From JBCDBD01 sp039184335 (GTDB lineage: Bacteria; Bacteroidota; Bacteroidia; Flavobacteriales; Flavobacteriaceae): DNA of 64,000 bases. The position numbers and the translations under genes were made by a program. Shown in pieces: positions 1 to 8,835 of the stretch (its first letter is position 1; each line of letters begins with the position of its first letter). The DNA is taken from assembly GCA_039184335.1 (NCBI GenBank), contig JBCDBD010000003.1:124001-188000 (forward strand), written 5' to 3'. The notes under the pieces were generated by a model. That model made no database searches. It worked only from the letters and a program-made list of their open reading frames with translations, and was not told where the DNA came from.

Positions 1-1
1 T

Positions 2-340
2 ATAATGCAGCTTTACGATGGCCTTTCTGGTTTTCAACAGAGTATGGCACGACCTCTGATTTGGTTTCTTCTAATATGGCTGACCTTTGCTTTGGGTTAC
101 TATGGGTATTTACAGAATATTTCGTGTGAGGGTTTTTGGTCCTGTTTGGCGGCGAAATTTTCGCTTCCTTTTCAGCAAACCGATTGGACAAAAAGTATGC
201 AGGACAGTTTTTATGCGCTCTTTCCTCTTTCTGGAAGACTTGATGGTCCCTTAAAATTTTGGCAGGTCTTAGAACGTATCGTGGGCGTTATTTTGATTAC
301 TTTTTTTGTGTTAAGCACACGAGCTCGATTAAAACAGTAG
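2..340 (+). CDS. C-terminal part of a membrane protein, cut by window start
   Basis: The reading frame is open to the left edge, so this is the last ~112 codons of a longer gene; the first visible ATG (position 5) need not be the start. Two hydrophobic segments are visible, about residues 17-36 and 88-104, separated by a loop with a W/F-rich stretch. The end (ERIVGVILITFFVLSTRARL) resembles the C-terminal membrane module of some pentapeptide-repeat or channel-like bacterial proteins, where a short amphipathic helix precedes a final helix and a basic tail. That family assignment is a weak impression because the diagnostic N-terminal part lies outside the window. It ends with TAG. Confidence 0.55.
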   Translation: MMQLYDGLSGFQQSMARPLIWFLLIWLTFALGYYGYLQNISCEGFWSCLAAKFSLPFQQTDWTKSMQDSFYALFPLSGRLDGPLKFWQVLERIVGVILITFFVLSTRARLKQ

Positions 341-558
341 TCAATCCCTTTTTGTTTTTCAAATCCTTATTCAACAAAAATCAATGTCGAAACATATTGA
401 AGTTGATGTTTCCCACACTCCCTATGGTCGATTCGATTATAAAAGTCCCCCTTGGTCATTTTGATAGCAGGAGCGGAGCCACGATTTGGAAATCCAAACG
501 GTCGGATTCCTCACTTGGACTTCGACTCCATTAAATACGACAGCTCGAAAAGGACAAG
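341..558. other. intergenic stretch with degenerate REP-like sequence
   Basis: No convincing gene is seen here. The 91-codon ORF that crosses the stretch starts inside the preceding gene and has no recognisable content. Around 450-540 there are two oppositely oriented blocks. One reads like GTCATTTTGATAGCAGGAGC and the other like GGATTCCTCACTTGGACTTC. They resemble weathered arms of the short interspersed palindromic repeats common in Bacteroidota intergenic DNA. The call rests on appearance only. Confidence 0.25.
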
Positions 559-687
559 TCAATCGGAATCCCGTTTTCTTTTTTGGAAGTAATAGATCGC
601 ATAGGCAATGCCCACCAAAACCACGAAAGGCAGATAGGTGCCGATGACCACCCCGATTTCGTAAGCACTATCTGGGGCCTCCTGCAT
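559..687 (-). CDS. small single-pass membrane protein (42 aa)
   Basis: Starting at the internal ATG (687) gives MQEAPDSAYEIG, then a hydrophobic segment (about residues 11-30) and a basic, charged tail ending QKRKRDSD, a layout typical of short single-span inner membrane proteins. The longer frame to 798 would add residues encoded by repeat-like DNA, so the shorter start is preferred. A purine-rich stretch (GAAAAAAAG) precedes this ATG. No function can be assigned; the composition and topology argue for a real gene. Confidence 0.5.
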   Translation of the reverse strand: MQEAPDSAYEIGVVIGTYLPFVVLVGIAYAIYYFQKRKRDSD

Positions 688-753
688 CTTTTTTTCGATA
701 CTGGGTTGTTGAAGGAAAAAAATAATACCTGAACCATTGGACAAAATTAGATT

Positions 754-800
754 TCTCATTGATCTCGACTGCACTCGATATGACATTCGAAATGACACCT
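754..800. repeat. REP-like short repeat with a tandem 12-mer
   Basis: The stretch contains ATCTCGACTGCACTCGATAT followed by GACATTCGAAATGACACC. Within it, two adjacent 12-mers (775-786 and 787-798) match at 10 of 12 positions. The CTCGACTGC-type core is reminiscent of short interspersed repeats in Bacteroidota genomes. Only one clear copy is in this window, so repeat status is inferred. Confidence 0.3.
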
Positions 801-825
801 TTAACCAATAACTGTCAGCTACGAA

Positions 826-2124
826 CTACGCGTTAGCGTGCATCAACGCTTCAATCTCTTCAGCTTCAATGGGAATATTCCGCATGAGGTTAAAGGGTGC
901 CCCCGTTTCTTGAATGACCATGTTATCTTCCAATCGAATGCCCATTTGCTCCTCTGGTATATAAATACCCGGCTCTACGGTAAAGACCATGTTGGCTTTC
1001 ATTGGGGTTTTCAGTTCCCCATAGTCATGGGTATCCAAACCAATGTGGTGACTGGTGCCATGCATGAAGTATTTTTTGTAGGCCGGCCAAGCTTTGTTTT
1101 CGTTTTGCACATCGGCCTTATCCAAAAGCCCCAGTTTCAAGAGTTCAGCAGTCATGATCTTGCCCACTTCTTTATGGTATTCTGCCCAAAGCGTGCCGGG
1201 CACCAACATCTTGGTCGCTTCATTTTTGACCCGAAGTACCGCTTCGTACACCGCTCTTTGCCGTTGGGTAAACCGGCCGTTCGCAGGTATGGTACGGGTC
1301 ATATCACTTGAATAATTCGCATACTCAGCAGCGACATCCATCAAGATCAAATCTCCCTCTTGTACCTGTTGGTTGTTTTCGACATAGTGCAGCACGTTGG
1401 CATTGTTTCCCGACGCGATAATAGGGGTATAGGCAAAGCCTGTGCTTCGGTTTCTTACAAACTCATGTAGATATTCTGCCTCCATTTCATATTCCCAAAC
1501 GCCAGGTCGGGTAAATTCCAAAATCCGTCGAAACCCCTTTTCGGTAATGTCACAGGCCTTCTGCATTAATTTCAACTCTTCTGGTTCCTTTACTCCGCGG
1601 ATTTGCTGAAGAATAGGGTTGCTCTTTGCACATTGGTGGGCTGGAAAATCGTGTTTGCATCGTTGAATGAAGCGATCCTCGCGCGTCTGGGTCTCTACCG
1701 CCTGTCGGTAATGCTCGTTCGTATTAAAATAGACCGTCTCCGCTTCGGTCATCAAATCAAAGAACACCTTATCAAAATCAGACAACCAATAAATGGTTGC
1801 AATACCCGAGACCTGGGTGGCCTGTTCTTTGGTCAGTTTGGCTCCTTCCCAAACGGCGATATGTGCATTGGTCTCACGAACAAACAATACTTCGCGATGC
1901 TTTTTATCCAAAGCTTCCGGGAAAAGCACCAAAATAGTCTCTTCTTGATCCGCCCCACTTAAATAAAAGATATCCCGATGTTGTTCAAAGGGCATGGTAC
2001 TATCGGCACTGATGGGATAAATGTCATTCGAGTTGAAGACCGCAATGCTTTTGGGGCGCATCTGGGCCATGAATTTTCTTCTGTTTTTGACAAAAAGGGT
2101 ATTGGGTATGGATTCGTATTTCAT
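826..2124 (-). CDS. pepP: Xaa-Pro aminopeptidase (M24B)
   Basis: This enzyme removes N-terminal residues preceding proline; it is a cytoplasmic dinuclear metal peptidase. The 432-aa protein has an N-terminal creatinase/aminopeptidase P domain (about 1-170) and a C-terminal pita-bread domain. The five expected metal ligands are visible: Asp263 (LMDVAAEY), Asp274 (SSDMTRT), His359 (HGTSHHIGLD), Glu384 (TVEPGIY) and Glu399 (RLEDN). The start at 2124 (MKYESIPNT) is chosen because the upstream 19 codons in the longer frame read as non-family sequence. The gene is divergent from the secreted propeller gene, with about 90 bp between them. Confidence 0.93.
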   Translation of the reverse strand: MKYESIPNTLFVKNRRKFMAQMRPKSIAVFNSNDIYPISADSTMPFEQHRDIFYLSGADQEETILVLFPEALDKKHREVLFVRETNAHIAVWEGAKLTKEQATQVSGIATIYWLSDFDKVFFDLMTEAETVYFNTNEHYRQAVETQTREDRFIQRCKHDFPAHQCAKSNPILQQIRGVKEPEELKLMQKACDITEKGFRRILEFTRPGVWEYEMEAEYLHEFVRNRSTGFAYTPIIASGNNANVLHYVENNQQVQEGDLILMDVAAEYANYSSDMTRTIPANGRFTQRQRAVYEAVLRVKNEATKMLVPGTLWAEYHKEVGKIMTAELLKLGLLDKADVQNENKAWPAYKKYFMHGTSHHIGLDTHDYGELKTPMKANMVFTVEPGIYIPEEQMGIRLEDNMVIQETGAPFNLMRNIPIEAEEIEALMHANA

Positions 2125-2213
2125 CTTATCGAAAGGGCTTTTCCCAAAAGTAGGTAATTGCCATACCCAACACAAATTCATATCTTCATCGAGACTAATT
2201 TAATATCCCTAAA

Positions 2214-5063
2214 ATGAAACAATGCCTTACTTTTTTTTGCACATTTCTCACTCTTTTCTCATTAGCGCAACAGCCTGCAACACCTCCTGAAACGGTCTTG
2301 AACGGTTTGGCCCAAAAGGCTGAAATGGCCGAAACCTCTTTGGTCAAAAACATTCTGCTCCAGAATATTGGTCCTACCATCATGAGCGGGCGCGTAGTGG
2401 ATCTCGATGTCAATCCTGATAATCCAACAGAATTCTACGTGGCCTATGCATCTGGTGGACTCTGGCATACCAATAACAACGGCATTTCGTTCTCCCCGGT
2501 TCTAGATGTCTCTGCAACCCAAAACACAGGGGATATCGCGGTGCACTGGGCATCTGGAACCCTTTGGGTAGGGACCGGGGAAAACAATTCGTCGCGTTCT
2601 TCTTATGCAGGAATTGGTTTGCTCAAGTCAGAAGACAAAGGAAAGACTTGGAAAAACATGGGGCTGCATGATTCGCACCATATCGGTCGAATACTCATCA
2701 ATGCCAACAACCCCGATGAAGTGGTGGTAGGGGTGACCGGACATCTGTACTCAGCCAATGATGAGCGGGGCATCTATAAAACCACGGATGGAGGAACGAC
2801 CTGGAAGAAAACCCTTTTTGTAAATGATGAGACAGGCATTATTGATGTCGCCTGTGCGCCCAATAACTTTAACCTGCAATATGCCGCGGCCTGGCAAAAA
2901 GACCGAAAGGCATGGAATTTTACCGGAAACGGTAATGCCTCGGGCATCTATAAAAGCACCGACGGTGGCAACACTTGGAACTTGGTCTCCACTCCGACAA
3001 GTGGTTTCCCGACTGGAGAAGGGGTAGGCCGTATCGGTTTGGCCGTTTTTGATAACACTACGGTATATGCAATCCACGACAGCCAATTCAGAAGGGAAAA
3101 GAAGGCTGACAACATAAAGAAATCAGATCTTCTTGAGAAGGATGATTTCAAAACCATGGACAAGGCTACCTTTTTGGCCTTGGAAAACAAAAAACTCAAT
3201 GACTATCTTAAGAACAACGGTTTTCAAGAAAAATACCGTGCCGAAAATGTCAAGAATATGGTCAGGGATGGTGTGGTACAGCCCTTAGATTTGGCAAAGT
3301 ACCTCGAAAATGCCAACTCGTTGCTTTTTGATACGCCCGTTATTGGAGCTGAAGTCTACCGAAGCGATGATGCAGGAGCATCATGGACCAAGATGAACGA
3401 TGGTTACATCGATGACCTTTTTTACAGCTACGGATACTACTTTGCCCAAGTACGGGTAGACCCTAGCAATAAAGACCGGATTTATTTGGCAGGAGTTCCC
3501 TTAATCAAATCTGAGGATGGTGGAAAGACCTATTCCTCTATCAGCAAAGAAAATGTACATGCCGACCATCACGCGCTATGGATCAATCCTAAAAAACCAG
3601 GCCATCTGGTCAATGGCAATGATGGCGGGGTCAATATCACCTACGACGATGGAGAAAGCTGGATGAAAAACAACTCCCCGAGTGTGGGTCAATTCTATGC
3701 CATCAATGTCGATTATGAGAAGCCCTACAATGTGTATGGCGGCTTACAGGATAACGGCGTATGGAAAGGCGCCCATAACAGTGAAGAAAGCAGTCAATGG
3801 CACCAGACCGGAAAAAACCCTTGGGAAATGATCATGGGAGGTGATGGCATGCAAGTGCAGATCGATAACAGAAATTCGAACATCGTCTATACCGGCTTTC
3901 AATTTGGCAATTACTACCGCCTGGATCTCATCAACGGCAAACGTAAACGTATTCAGCCCAAACATGAGTTGGGTGAAGCCCCATACCGTTTTAATTGGCA
4001 GACCCCCATTCTACTTTCGGCACATAACCAAGACATCCTCTATTTAGGTGGGAATCGGTTGCACCGTTCGCTCAATCAAGGTGATGATTGGGAAGCCATC
4101 TCAGAAGACTTGACGCAAGGTGGTAAAAAGGGCAATGTCGCCTATGGTACCTTGACCTCCATATCAGAATCACCCTTCAAATTTGGACTTTTATATGCTG
4201 GTAGCGACGATGGTCTGGTACATGTATCGAAAAATGGTGGTGGAAGTTGGGATAACGTTTCGGCTTCATTTCCCAAAGACCTTTGGGTAAGTGAGGTTGC
4301 TGCTTCAAAACATAAAAAAGAACGGGTATATGTCACCTTGAACGGATATCGTTGGGATGATTTTACACCTTATGTGTTCATGAGCAATGACTACGGAAAG
4401 ACCTGGAAGAACATTGCATCAAACATTCCGGCCTCGCCCGTGAATGCCCTAGTGGAAGATCCCGAAAACGAAAACCTATTGTTTGTCGGCACGGACAACG
4501 GATTGTACGCTTCTTTCGATCAAGGCATGTCATGGGAGCTATTGCAAAATGGTATGCCCAATGTGGCTGTGCACGATTTAGTCGTTCAACCCGAGGCCAA
4601 ACATTTGCTTGTGGGTACCCATGGTCGAAGCATATACAAAGTGAACATCAATGCACTACAGCAATTGACAGAAGCGGTGATGAACAAGCCGTTGACCATT
4701 TTTGGTGTCGACAATATCAAACATTCCAAAAATTGGGGCAACAGCTGGAGCAGTTGGATGAAACCCCAAACCCCTGGATTGGATGCCACCTTTTATGCAT
4801 CGACCCCTGGTACGTACCATGCTTCGGTAAAAACAGTCGATGGTGTCGAAGTAAGTGCCACAGAAATGCAAACGGACAAAGGGTTGAATGTTCTATCTTA
4901 CGATGTCGCCTTTACCAAAAAGGGCAAAAGCAATTTTTTAAAGAAGAACAAAATAAAGTTGACCGAGGCCAAAGATGGAAAAACCTATTTACCCAAGGGG
5001 AAATATGCTATTGAAATCTCAGGCAATGGGCAAATGGAAAAAATCGAATTTGAGATTGAATGA
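2214..5063 (+). CDS. secreted Asp-box (BNR/VPS10-like) beta-propeller protein
   Basis: The 949-aa product begins with a signal peptide (MKQCLTFFCTFLTLFSLAQQ). It then carries at least nine Asp-box motifs of the form S-x-D-x-G-x-T-W (SEDKGKTWKN, TTDGGTTWKK, STDGGNTWNL, SDDAGASWTK, SEDGGKTYSS, SNDYGKTWKN and others) spread from about residue 130 to 770. These mark blades of one or two beta-propellers as in sortilin/VPS10-like and BNR proteins. A charged helical insert lies near residues 290-370. The last ~130 residues form a separate beta-rich domain, without an obvious type IX C-terminal signal. Annotated relatives are often called glycosyl hydrolases, but no catalytic residues can be pointed to, so the substrate is unknown. 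Confidence 0.85.
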   Translation: MKQCLTFFCTFLTLFSLAQQPATPPETVLNGLAQKAEMAETSLVKNILLQNIGPTIMSGRVVDLDVNPDNPTEFYVAYASGGLWHTNNNGISFSPVLDVSATQNTGDIAVHWASGTLWVGTGENNSSRSSYAGIGLLKSEDKGKTWKNMGLHDSHHIGRILINANNPDEVVVGVTGHLYSANDERGIYKTTDGGTTWKKTLFVNDETGIIDVACAPNNFNLQYAAAWQKDRKAWNFTGNGNASGIYKSTDGGNTWNLVSTPTSGFPTGEGVGRIGLAVFDNTTVYAIHDSQFRREKKADNIKKSDLLEKDDFKTMDKATFLALENKKLNDYLKNNGFQEKYRAENVKNMVRDGVVQPLDLAKYLENANSLLFDTPVIGAEVYRSDDAGASWTKMNDGYIDDLFYSYGYYFAQVRVDPSNKDRIYLAGVPLIKSEDGGKTYSSISKENVHADHHALWINPKKPGHLVNGNDGGVNITYDDGESWMKNNSPSVGQFYAINVDYEKPYNVYGGLQDNGVWKGAHNSEESSQWHQTGKNPWEMIMGGDGMQVQIDNRNSNIVYTGFQFGNYYRLDLINGKRKRIQPKHELGEAPYRFNWQTPILLSAHNQDILYLGGNRLHRSLNQGDDWEAISEDLTQGGKKGNVAYGTLTSISESPFKFGLLYAGSDDGLVHVSKNGGGSWDNVSASFPKDLWVSEVAASKHKKERVYVTLNGYRWDDFTPYVFMSNDYGKTWKNIASNIPASPVNALVEDPENENLLFVGTDNGLYASFDQGMSWELLQNGMPNVAVHDLVVQPEAKHLLVGTHGRSIYKVNINALQQLTEAVMNKPLTIFGVDNIKHSKNWGNSWSSWMKPQTPGLDATFYASTPGTYHASVKTVDGVEVSATEMQTDKGLNVLSYDVAFTKKGKSNFLKKNKIKLTEAKDGKTYLPKGKYAIEISGNGQMEKIEFEIE

Positions 5064-5073
5064 TGTTTTAGCA

Positions 5074-5094
5074 CTTTTTTGATCACCAAAAAAG
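5074..5094. terminator. possible weak terminator hairpin
   Basis: A perfect 8-bp inverted repeat CTTTTTTG / CAAAAAAG with a 5-nt loop lies 10 bp after the propeller gene stop. It is AT-rich, so the stem is weak; termination is plausible but uncertain. Confidence 0.3.
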
Positions 5095-5137
5095 CAATAC
5101 GACTTCTTGTTCTGTAATTTCTTATGTAACTTTAAAC

Positions 5138-5527
5138 ATGCAGTTGAACCTTAGCATCCCTGCGTTATTATTTCCTGCCATTTCGTTGACCATGCTGGCC
5201 TACAATGCACGCTACCTTGCCATAGCAGCATTGATTCGTCAACTACATGGTGAATTTCAAAAGACCCAGGCAACACCATTGAAAAGACAAATTGAGTCTT
5301 TGCGCAAACGGCTCAATATCATCAAGAACATGCAGGCTTCGGCCATCATCAGTTTTCTGTTGGCAGCGGTAAGCATGTTCTTGATCTATGTTGAGTTTAC
5401 AGTGTGGGCCAATGTTATTTTTGGCATCAGCCTCATTGCCTTAATGCTGTCGCTACTTTTATCATTGATTGAAGTGCAACTGTCGACTAAGGCACTGGGC
5501 ATTCAGTTGAACAACATGGACAAGTAG
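5138..5527 (+). CDS. DUF2721 family membrane protein
   Basis: This 129-aa protein matches the DUF2721 pattern: an N-terminal LSIPALLFPAISLTMLAYNARYLA segment, a basic helical stretch (residues 35-65, QKTQATPLKRQIESLRKRL) and two more membrane helices (about 68-90 and 93-115). The family has no established function. It stands alone between the propeller gene and an unknown gene. Its stop codon lies inside a 12-bp palindrome (GTAGTATACTAC, 5524-5535). Confidence 0.85.
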   Translation: MQLNLSIPALLFPAISLTMLAYNARYLAIAALIRQLHGEFQKTQATPLKRQIESLRKRLNIIKNMQASAIISFLLAAVSMFLIYVEFTVWANVIFGISLIALMLSLLLSLIEVQLSTKALGIQLNNMDK

Positions 5528-5697
5528 TATACTACGCTAGGGGAACTATACTCACAATTCCACATTCTTTTTAAACAGTAGGCAAGCAAGTCGTTGAAAA
5601 TCAGAATTTTCATCAAATCCCAATAACCTTTTCTTTCAACACGGAATGAAGAATATTAATATATTTGGTTCAAGTACTTTCCAATCAATATTTTATC

Positions 5698-6156
5698 ATG
5701 AAACGAGTCACAGACCTTGATTTTTTTAAGAACATAAGGGAAATACGGGAATTTCAATTTGGTGTGTTTTATTATTTCGAAGGTCTTGTGATTTCTGAAA
5801 TCAATGAAGGGGTCATTTTCAACTGGAAGATGGCAAAAAAGGCCATAGCAGCCGCGCATGAAATTTTTGGCGAAGAGAAGCCGATCGCGTACATATCAAA
5901 CCGTATAAACAATTATCATGTAGTAGCCTCTGATTGGGCGAAATTATATAAGAATAGAAATCAATTGGATTTTTATTCGGTCGTGGGAAATACCAAAGGA
6001 AGTTATTCAAGTTTGGTCTTGGAACGGGTCTTCTTCCAAAACTCCATCCAACAATTCCCTGATTTGGACAAGGCGGTAAATTGGAGTCTCGCAGAAATCA
6101 ACAAGAGAAAACATATAAGAAGATCAAAATCTTCATTGCCTACCCACATGAAATAG
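5698..6156 (+). CDS. conserved-looking hypothetical protein
   Basis: The ATG at 5698 (MKRVTDLDFFKN) is preferred over an upstream in-frame codon at 5665 because the intervening residues look non-coding. The 152-aa product has no signal peptide or membrane helix. The alternation around residues 25-75 (FQFGVFYYFEGLVISEINEG ... AYISNRINNYHVV) suggests a small alpha/beta fold, possibly like the STAS/SEC14-type regulators seen in Flavobacteriia, but this is a fold impression only. The last 24 bp overlap the 3' end of the oppositely oriented desuccinylase gene. Confidence 0.6.
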   Translation: MKRVTDLDFFKNIREIREFQFGVFYYFEGLVISEINEGVIFNWKMAKKAIAAAHEIFGEEKPIAYISNRINNYHVVASDWAKLYKNRNQLDFYSVVGNTKGSYSSLVLERVFFQNSIQQFPDLDKAVNWSLAEINKRKHIRRSKSSLPTHMK

Positions 6157-7098
6157 AGCGTCACCCTGATTGACCACAGCTTGGTAATTGATGCAAAACA
6201 CATGTCCATCAAAAGGGGCCTTGATCTTTTTGATTCTTTTAGCATAGGTGTCTGTTACCAGCCCTAAAATCTGCCCCTTGGCAATCGCTGTTCCATTTTC
6301 AACTTCTGTAATGAACATGCCTGCCCTTGATGCCCGAATCCATTTTGTTGTACCTAGATGCACCATTGGGGCACGCTTCTTATCCTTCTCCTTCTGTGAC
6401 AACATTCCCAAAGAAAACAAAACGTTCTTGATGCCTTGAATACCTATTTCAATGGCATTTTCATCAAATCGCATACTTTCGCCAGCTTCATAAACTATGG
6501 TAGGAATATTCATCTTATGGGTGATCTTTCTAAAAGAACCTGCGATCAAACGAGATGAAAAATAAAATGGGGCGCCAAAGGCCATTGCCAATCTTTTACT
6601 TTGTCCATTCCCTTCTGAGTATCGGATCTGCGGAAAATTGTGCCGCTGCCCACCCCCAGTATGCAAATCAATGCCAAAATCGATCTGGGGCAGTATCTGG
6701 GAGGTGTAATGATAGGCTATACGACTGGCCAACGAACCAACTTTACTGCCAGGAAAACTACGGTTGACGTCTTTGCCATCAGGAACATCCCTTGAATAAT
6801 GGATAAACCCAAAAATATTTAGAATAGGAACAATGAGCAAGGCACCTTTTTTGAGCTGAAAGTGCTTTTCTTGAAGCATTCTTCTTAAGGTTTCCACCCC
6901 ATTGATCTCATCTCCATGAAGCCCTGCCTGTACCAAAACCGTTGGGCCAGCTTTCTTTGCATTGAACACATGCACTGGAATATCGATCAGCGTACCTGTT
7001 GGCAGTCTTGCTATCTCAATCTGCAGTAACTTGTTTACACCAGGGGCAACACGTTCTCCATTGATGGTAATGGCCTTATTTTCTTTTGCGACATCCAT
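6133..7098 (-). CDS. succinylglutamate desuccinylase/aspartoacylase-like M14 zinc hydrolase
   Basis: The protein is predicted to cleave an amide on a glutamate- or aspartate-containing substrate. It has the M14-type zinc site HGDE (QAGLHGDEINGVETLRR, about residues 54-70) and the later His in DLHTGGGQRHN, plus a C-terminal beta-rich domain with a lipoyl-like turn (IKKIKAPFDGHVFCI). The start at 7098 (MDVAKENKAIT) overlaps the end of the ATP-grasp gene by 23 bp, so the two are probably translationally coupled. The longer frame to 7134 would overlap more. The partner gene suggests it acts on the product of the ligase, possibly removing added glutamate; the true substrate is unknown. Confidence 0.82.
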   Translation of the reverse strand: MDVAKENKAITINGERVAPGVNKLLQIEIARLPTGTLIDIPVHVFNAKKAGPTVLVQAGLHGDEINGVETLRRMLQEKHFQLKKGALLIVPILNIFGFIHYSRDVPDGKDVNRSFPGSKVGSLASRIAYHYTSQILPQIDFGIDLHTGGGQRHNFPQIRYSEGNGQSKRLAMAFGAPFYFSSRLIAGSFRKITHKMNIPTIVYEAGESMRFDENAIEIGIQGIKNVLFSLGMLSQKEKDKKRAPMVHLGTTKWIRASRAGMFITEVENGTAIAKGQILGLVTDTYAKRIKKIKAPFDGHVFCINYQAVVNQGDALFHVGRQ

Positions 7099-7966
7099 TT
7101 TTTTCAACATATTGAATAATCTGTTCTGCCACATTGACCCCGGTTACCGCTTCAATGCCCTGCAACCCAGGTGAAGCATTGACCTCTATCAATACCGGAC
7201 CTTTTCTTGAACGCATCAAATCGACCCCAGCGACTCCCAAGCCTAAATATTTCGTAGCATGCAATGCGATATATTGCTCTTTTGCTGTTGGGGCGATAGC
7301 TTCGGTATCCGCTCCTTGATGCACGTTTGAACGAAACTCACCAACACCACTGATTCGCCTCATACTGGCAACTACCTTATTCCCCACAACAATAATCCGA
7401 ATATCTTCCCCATTGGCCTCTTCAACATACCGCTGTAGTAAAATGCTGGTATCCATTTTATAGAATGTATCAATAATCGATTTTGCCGATTTCTTGCTCT
7501 CGGCCAAAATGACCCCCAAGCCATGCGTGCCTTCTTGTAATTTAATGATCACAGGAGGCCCGCCTAATAATCTGATCTGTTCTTCAATGTTGTCAGGATT
7601 GATGGAAAAAACAGTTTCAGGGATTGGAATGCCCTTTCGTGCCATGATTTGAAGTGTTCTGACCTTATTTCTTGCCCTGGTGATCCCAAGTGAGCGGGCC
7701 GTACTAAACACATTGTTCATTTCAAACTGTTTCACGATTGCAGCTCCATGTCTTGTGACCTTTGCACCTATTCGCGGAATGATAGCATGAAACTCATGGG
7801 TCACATTTTCATCCCCTAAATAGATTTGTGGCTTTCCAGCGCCAAGCTTTACCGAACATTTCGTATGGTCGATCAACTCTACATCGTGTCCTGAGTTTTG
7901 TGCCTCATCGACAATTCGCTTTGTAGAATGAACATTAAGCCCCACTGATAAAATTGCAATGTTCAT
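7076..7966 (-). CDS. rimK: RimK-like ATP-grasp glutamate ligase
   Basis: RimK-type enzymes add glutamate residues to the C-terminus of ribosomal protein S6 or make poly-glutamate, using ATP. The 296-aa protein has the N-terminal RimK pre-ATP-grasp region, ATP-grasp signatures (VIIKLQEGTHGLGVILAE, about residues 140-157) and the metal-binding end (VLIEVNASPGLQGIEAVTG, about 258-276). It is the first gene of a two-gene leftward unit with the desuccinylase-like gene. The family call is firm; S6 as target is inferred from relatives. Confidence 0.88.
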   Translation of the reverse strand: MNIAILSVGLNVHSTKRIVDEAQNSGHDVELIDHTKCSVKLGAGKPQIYLGDENVTHEFHAIIPRIGAKVTRHGAAIVKQFEMNNVFSTARSLGITRARNKVRTLQIMARKGIPIPETVFSINPDNIEEQIRLLGGPPVIIKLQEGTHGLGVILAESKKSAKSIIDTFYKMDTSILLQRYVEEANGEDIRIIVVGNKVVASMRRISGVGEFRSNVHQGADTEAIAPTAKEQYIALHATKYLGLGVAGVDLMRSRKGPVLIEVNASPGLQGIEAVTGVNVAEQIIQYVEKNGCRKRK

Positions 7967-8116
7967 AGGTGTTTTAATCTGGTGGATTCGTCAAGATTTC
8001 CAATATCGGTCAAAATTTACAATTCAACTACGCTGTACCATTATTTTATTGGCAATTTCATCGGATTTGTTAATGATCATAACGTTTCTAAATAAGATGG
8101 TTGTTCTGTTCAAAGT

Positions 8117-8147
8117 TTGTTAATAAATTGCTTGTGCCGTAAATTTG
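8117..8147 (+). promoter_or_regulatory. Bacteroidota-type promoter of sdhCAB
   Basis: TTG at 8117-8119 is followed after 20 bp by TAAATTTG at 8140-8147, an exact match to the TAnnTTTG element recognised by the primary sigma factor of Bacteroidota. The element lies 18 bp before the sdhC ATG, so the 5' leader would be very short. Confidence 0.7.
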
Positions 8148-8164
8148 TGTCAAAACGGTAACCT

Positions 8165-8833
8165 ATGAGCGGATTGATAAAATCATCAATTGCAAGAAAA
8201 TATGTAATGGCACTTTCAGGTCTGTTTTTGGTTCTTTTTCTAGTGCTCCATGTTACCCTTAATCTTGCCTCGGTAATTTCTCCAGATTTTTTCAACGACG
8301 CCTCCCATTTTATGGGATACAATCCCTTAATACAGTTTATCATACAACCGGTTCTTATTGTAGGCGTAATTGTCCACTTTATGATGGGGTTTGTATTGGA
8401 AGTACAGAACCGAAGGGCAAGAGGTGTCTCCTATGTCAAGTATAAGGGAAGTGCCAATGCTTCTTGGGTATCCCGTAACATGATCTACAGTGGATTGGTA
8501 ATCTTGGCCTTTTTAGGATTACACTTCTATGACTTCTGGGTACACGAAATGGCCTACAAATACATTGAAGCAAACCCTAAAGACCCAACGCGTTACTATG
8601 CCGAGACCGTTGAAAAATTTGCCCCCTTTTGGAGAACCGTGTTGTATGTCGTCTCCTTCGTTCTTTTGAGTTTGCATCTTTGGCACGGATTTGCATCTTC
8701 ATTACAATCCATGGGTGCCAACAACAAGTATACCAAGGGCTTCAAAAAATTTGCCCAGGCATTTGCCGTAGTAGTTCCATTGGCTTTCGCCTTTATTGCT
8801 ATTTACCATCATTTTAACCCTGTAACCCATTAA
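8165..8833 (+). CDS. sdhC: succinate dehydrogenase cytochrome b subunit
   Basis: This is the membrane anchor of complex II. The 222-aa protein has five hydrophobic helices and conserved histidines in helices (VLHVTLNL, VIVHFMMGF, LGLHFYDFW, SLHLWHGFA) that fit the single-subunit, diheme b-type cytochrome of Bacillus/Bacteroidota enzymes. It is the first gene of sdhCAB, with only 2 bp before sdhA, and a clear promoter lies just upstream. Confidence 0.95.
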   Translation: MSGLIKSSIARKYVMALSGLFLVLFLVLHVTLNLASVISPDFFNDASHFMGYNPLIQFIIQPVLIVGVIVHFMMGFVLEVQNRRARGVSYVKYKGSANASWVSRNMIYSGLVILAFLGLHFYDFWVHEMAYKYIEANPKDPTRYYAETVEKFAPFWRTVLYVVSFVLLSLHLWHGFASSLQSMGANNKYTKGFKKFAQAFAVVVPLAFAFIAIYHHFNPVTH

Positions 8834-8835
8834 TT

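Noticed and set aside
838..1311. 157-codon forward ORF opposite pepP
   Set aside because: All five metal ligands of the M24B enzyme are on the other strand here; the forward translation shows nothing.
4532..5014. 160-codon forward ORF inside the propeller gene
   Set aside because: It is in another frame of a gene with clear signal peptide and Asp-box motifs; its own translation has no family pattern.
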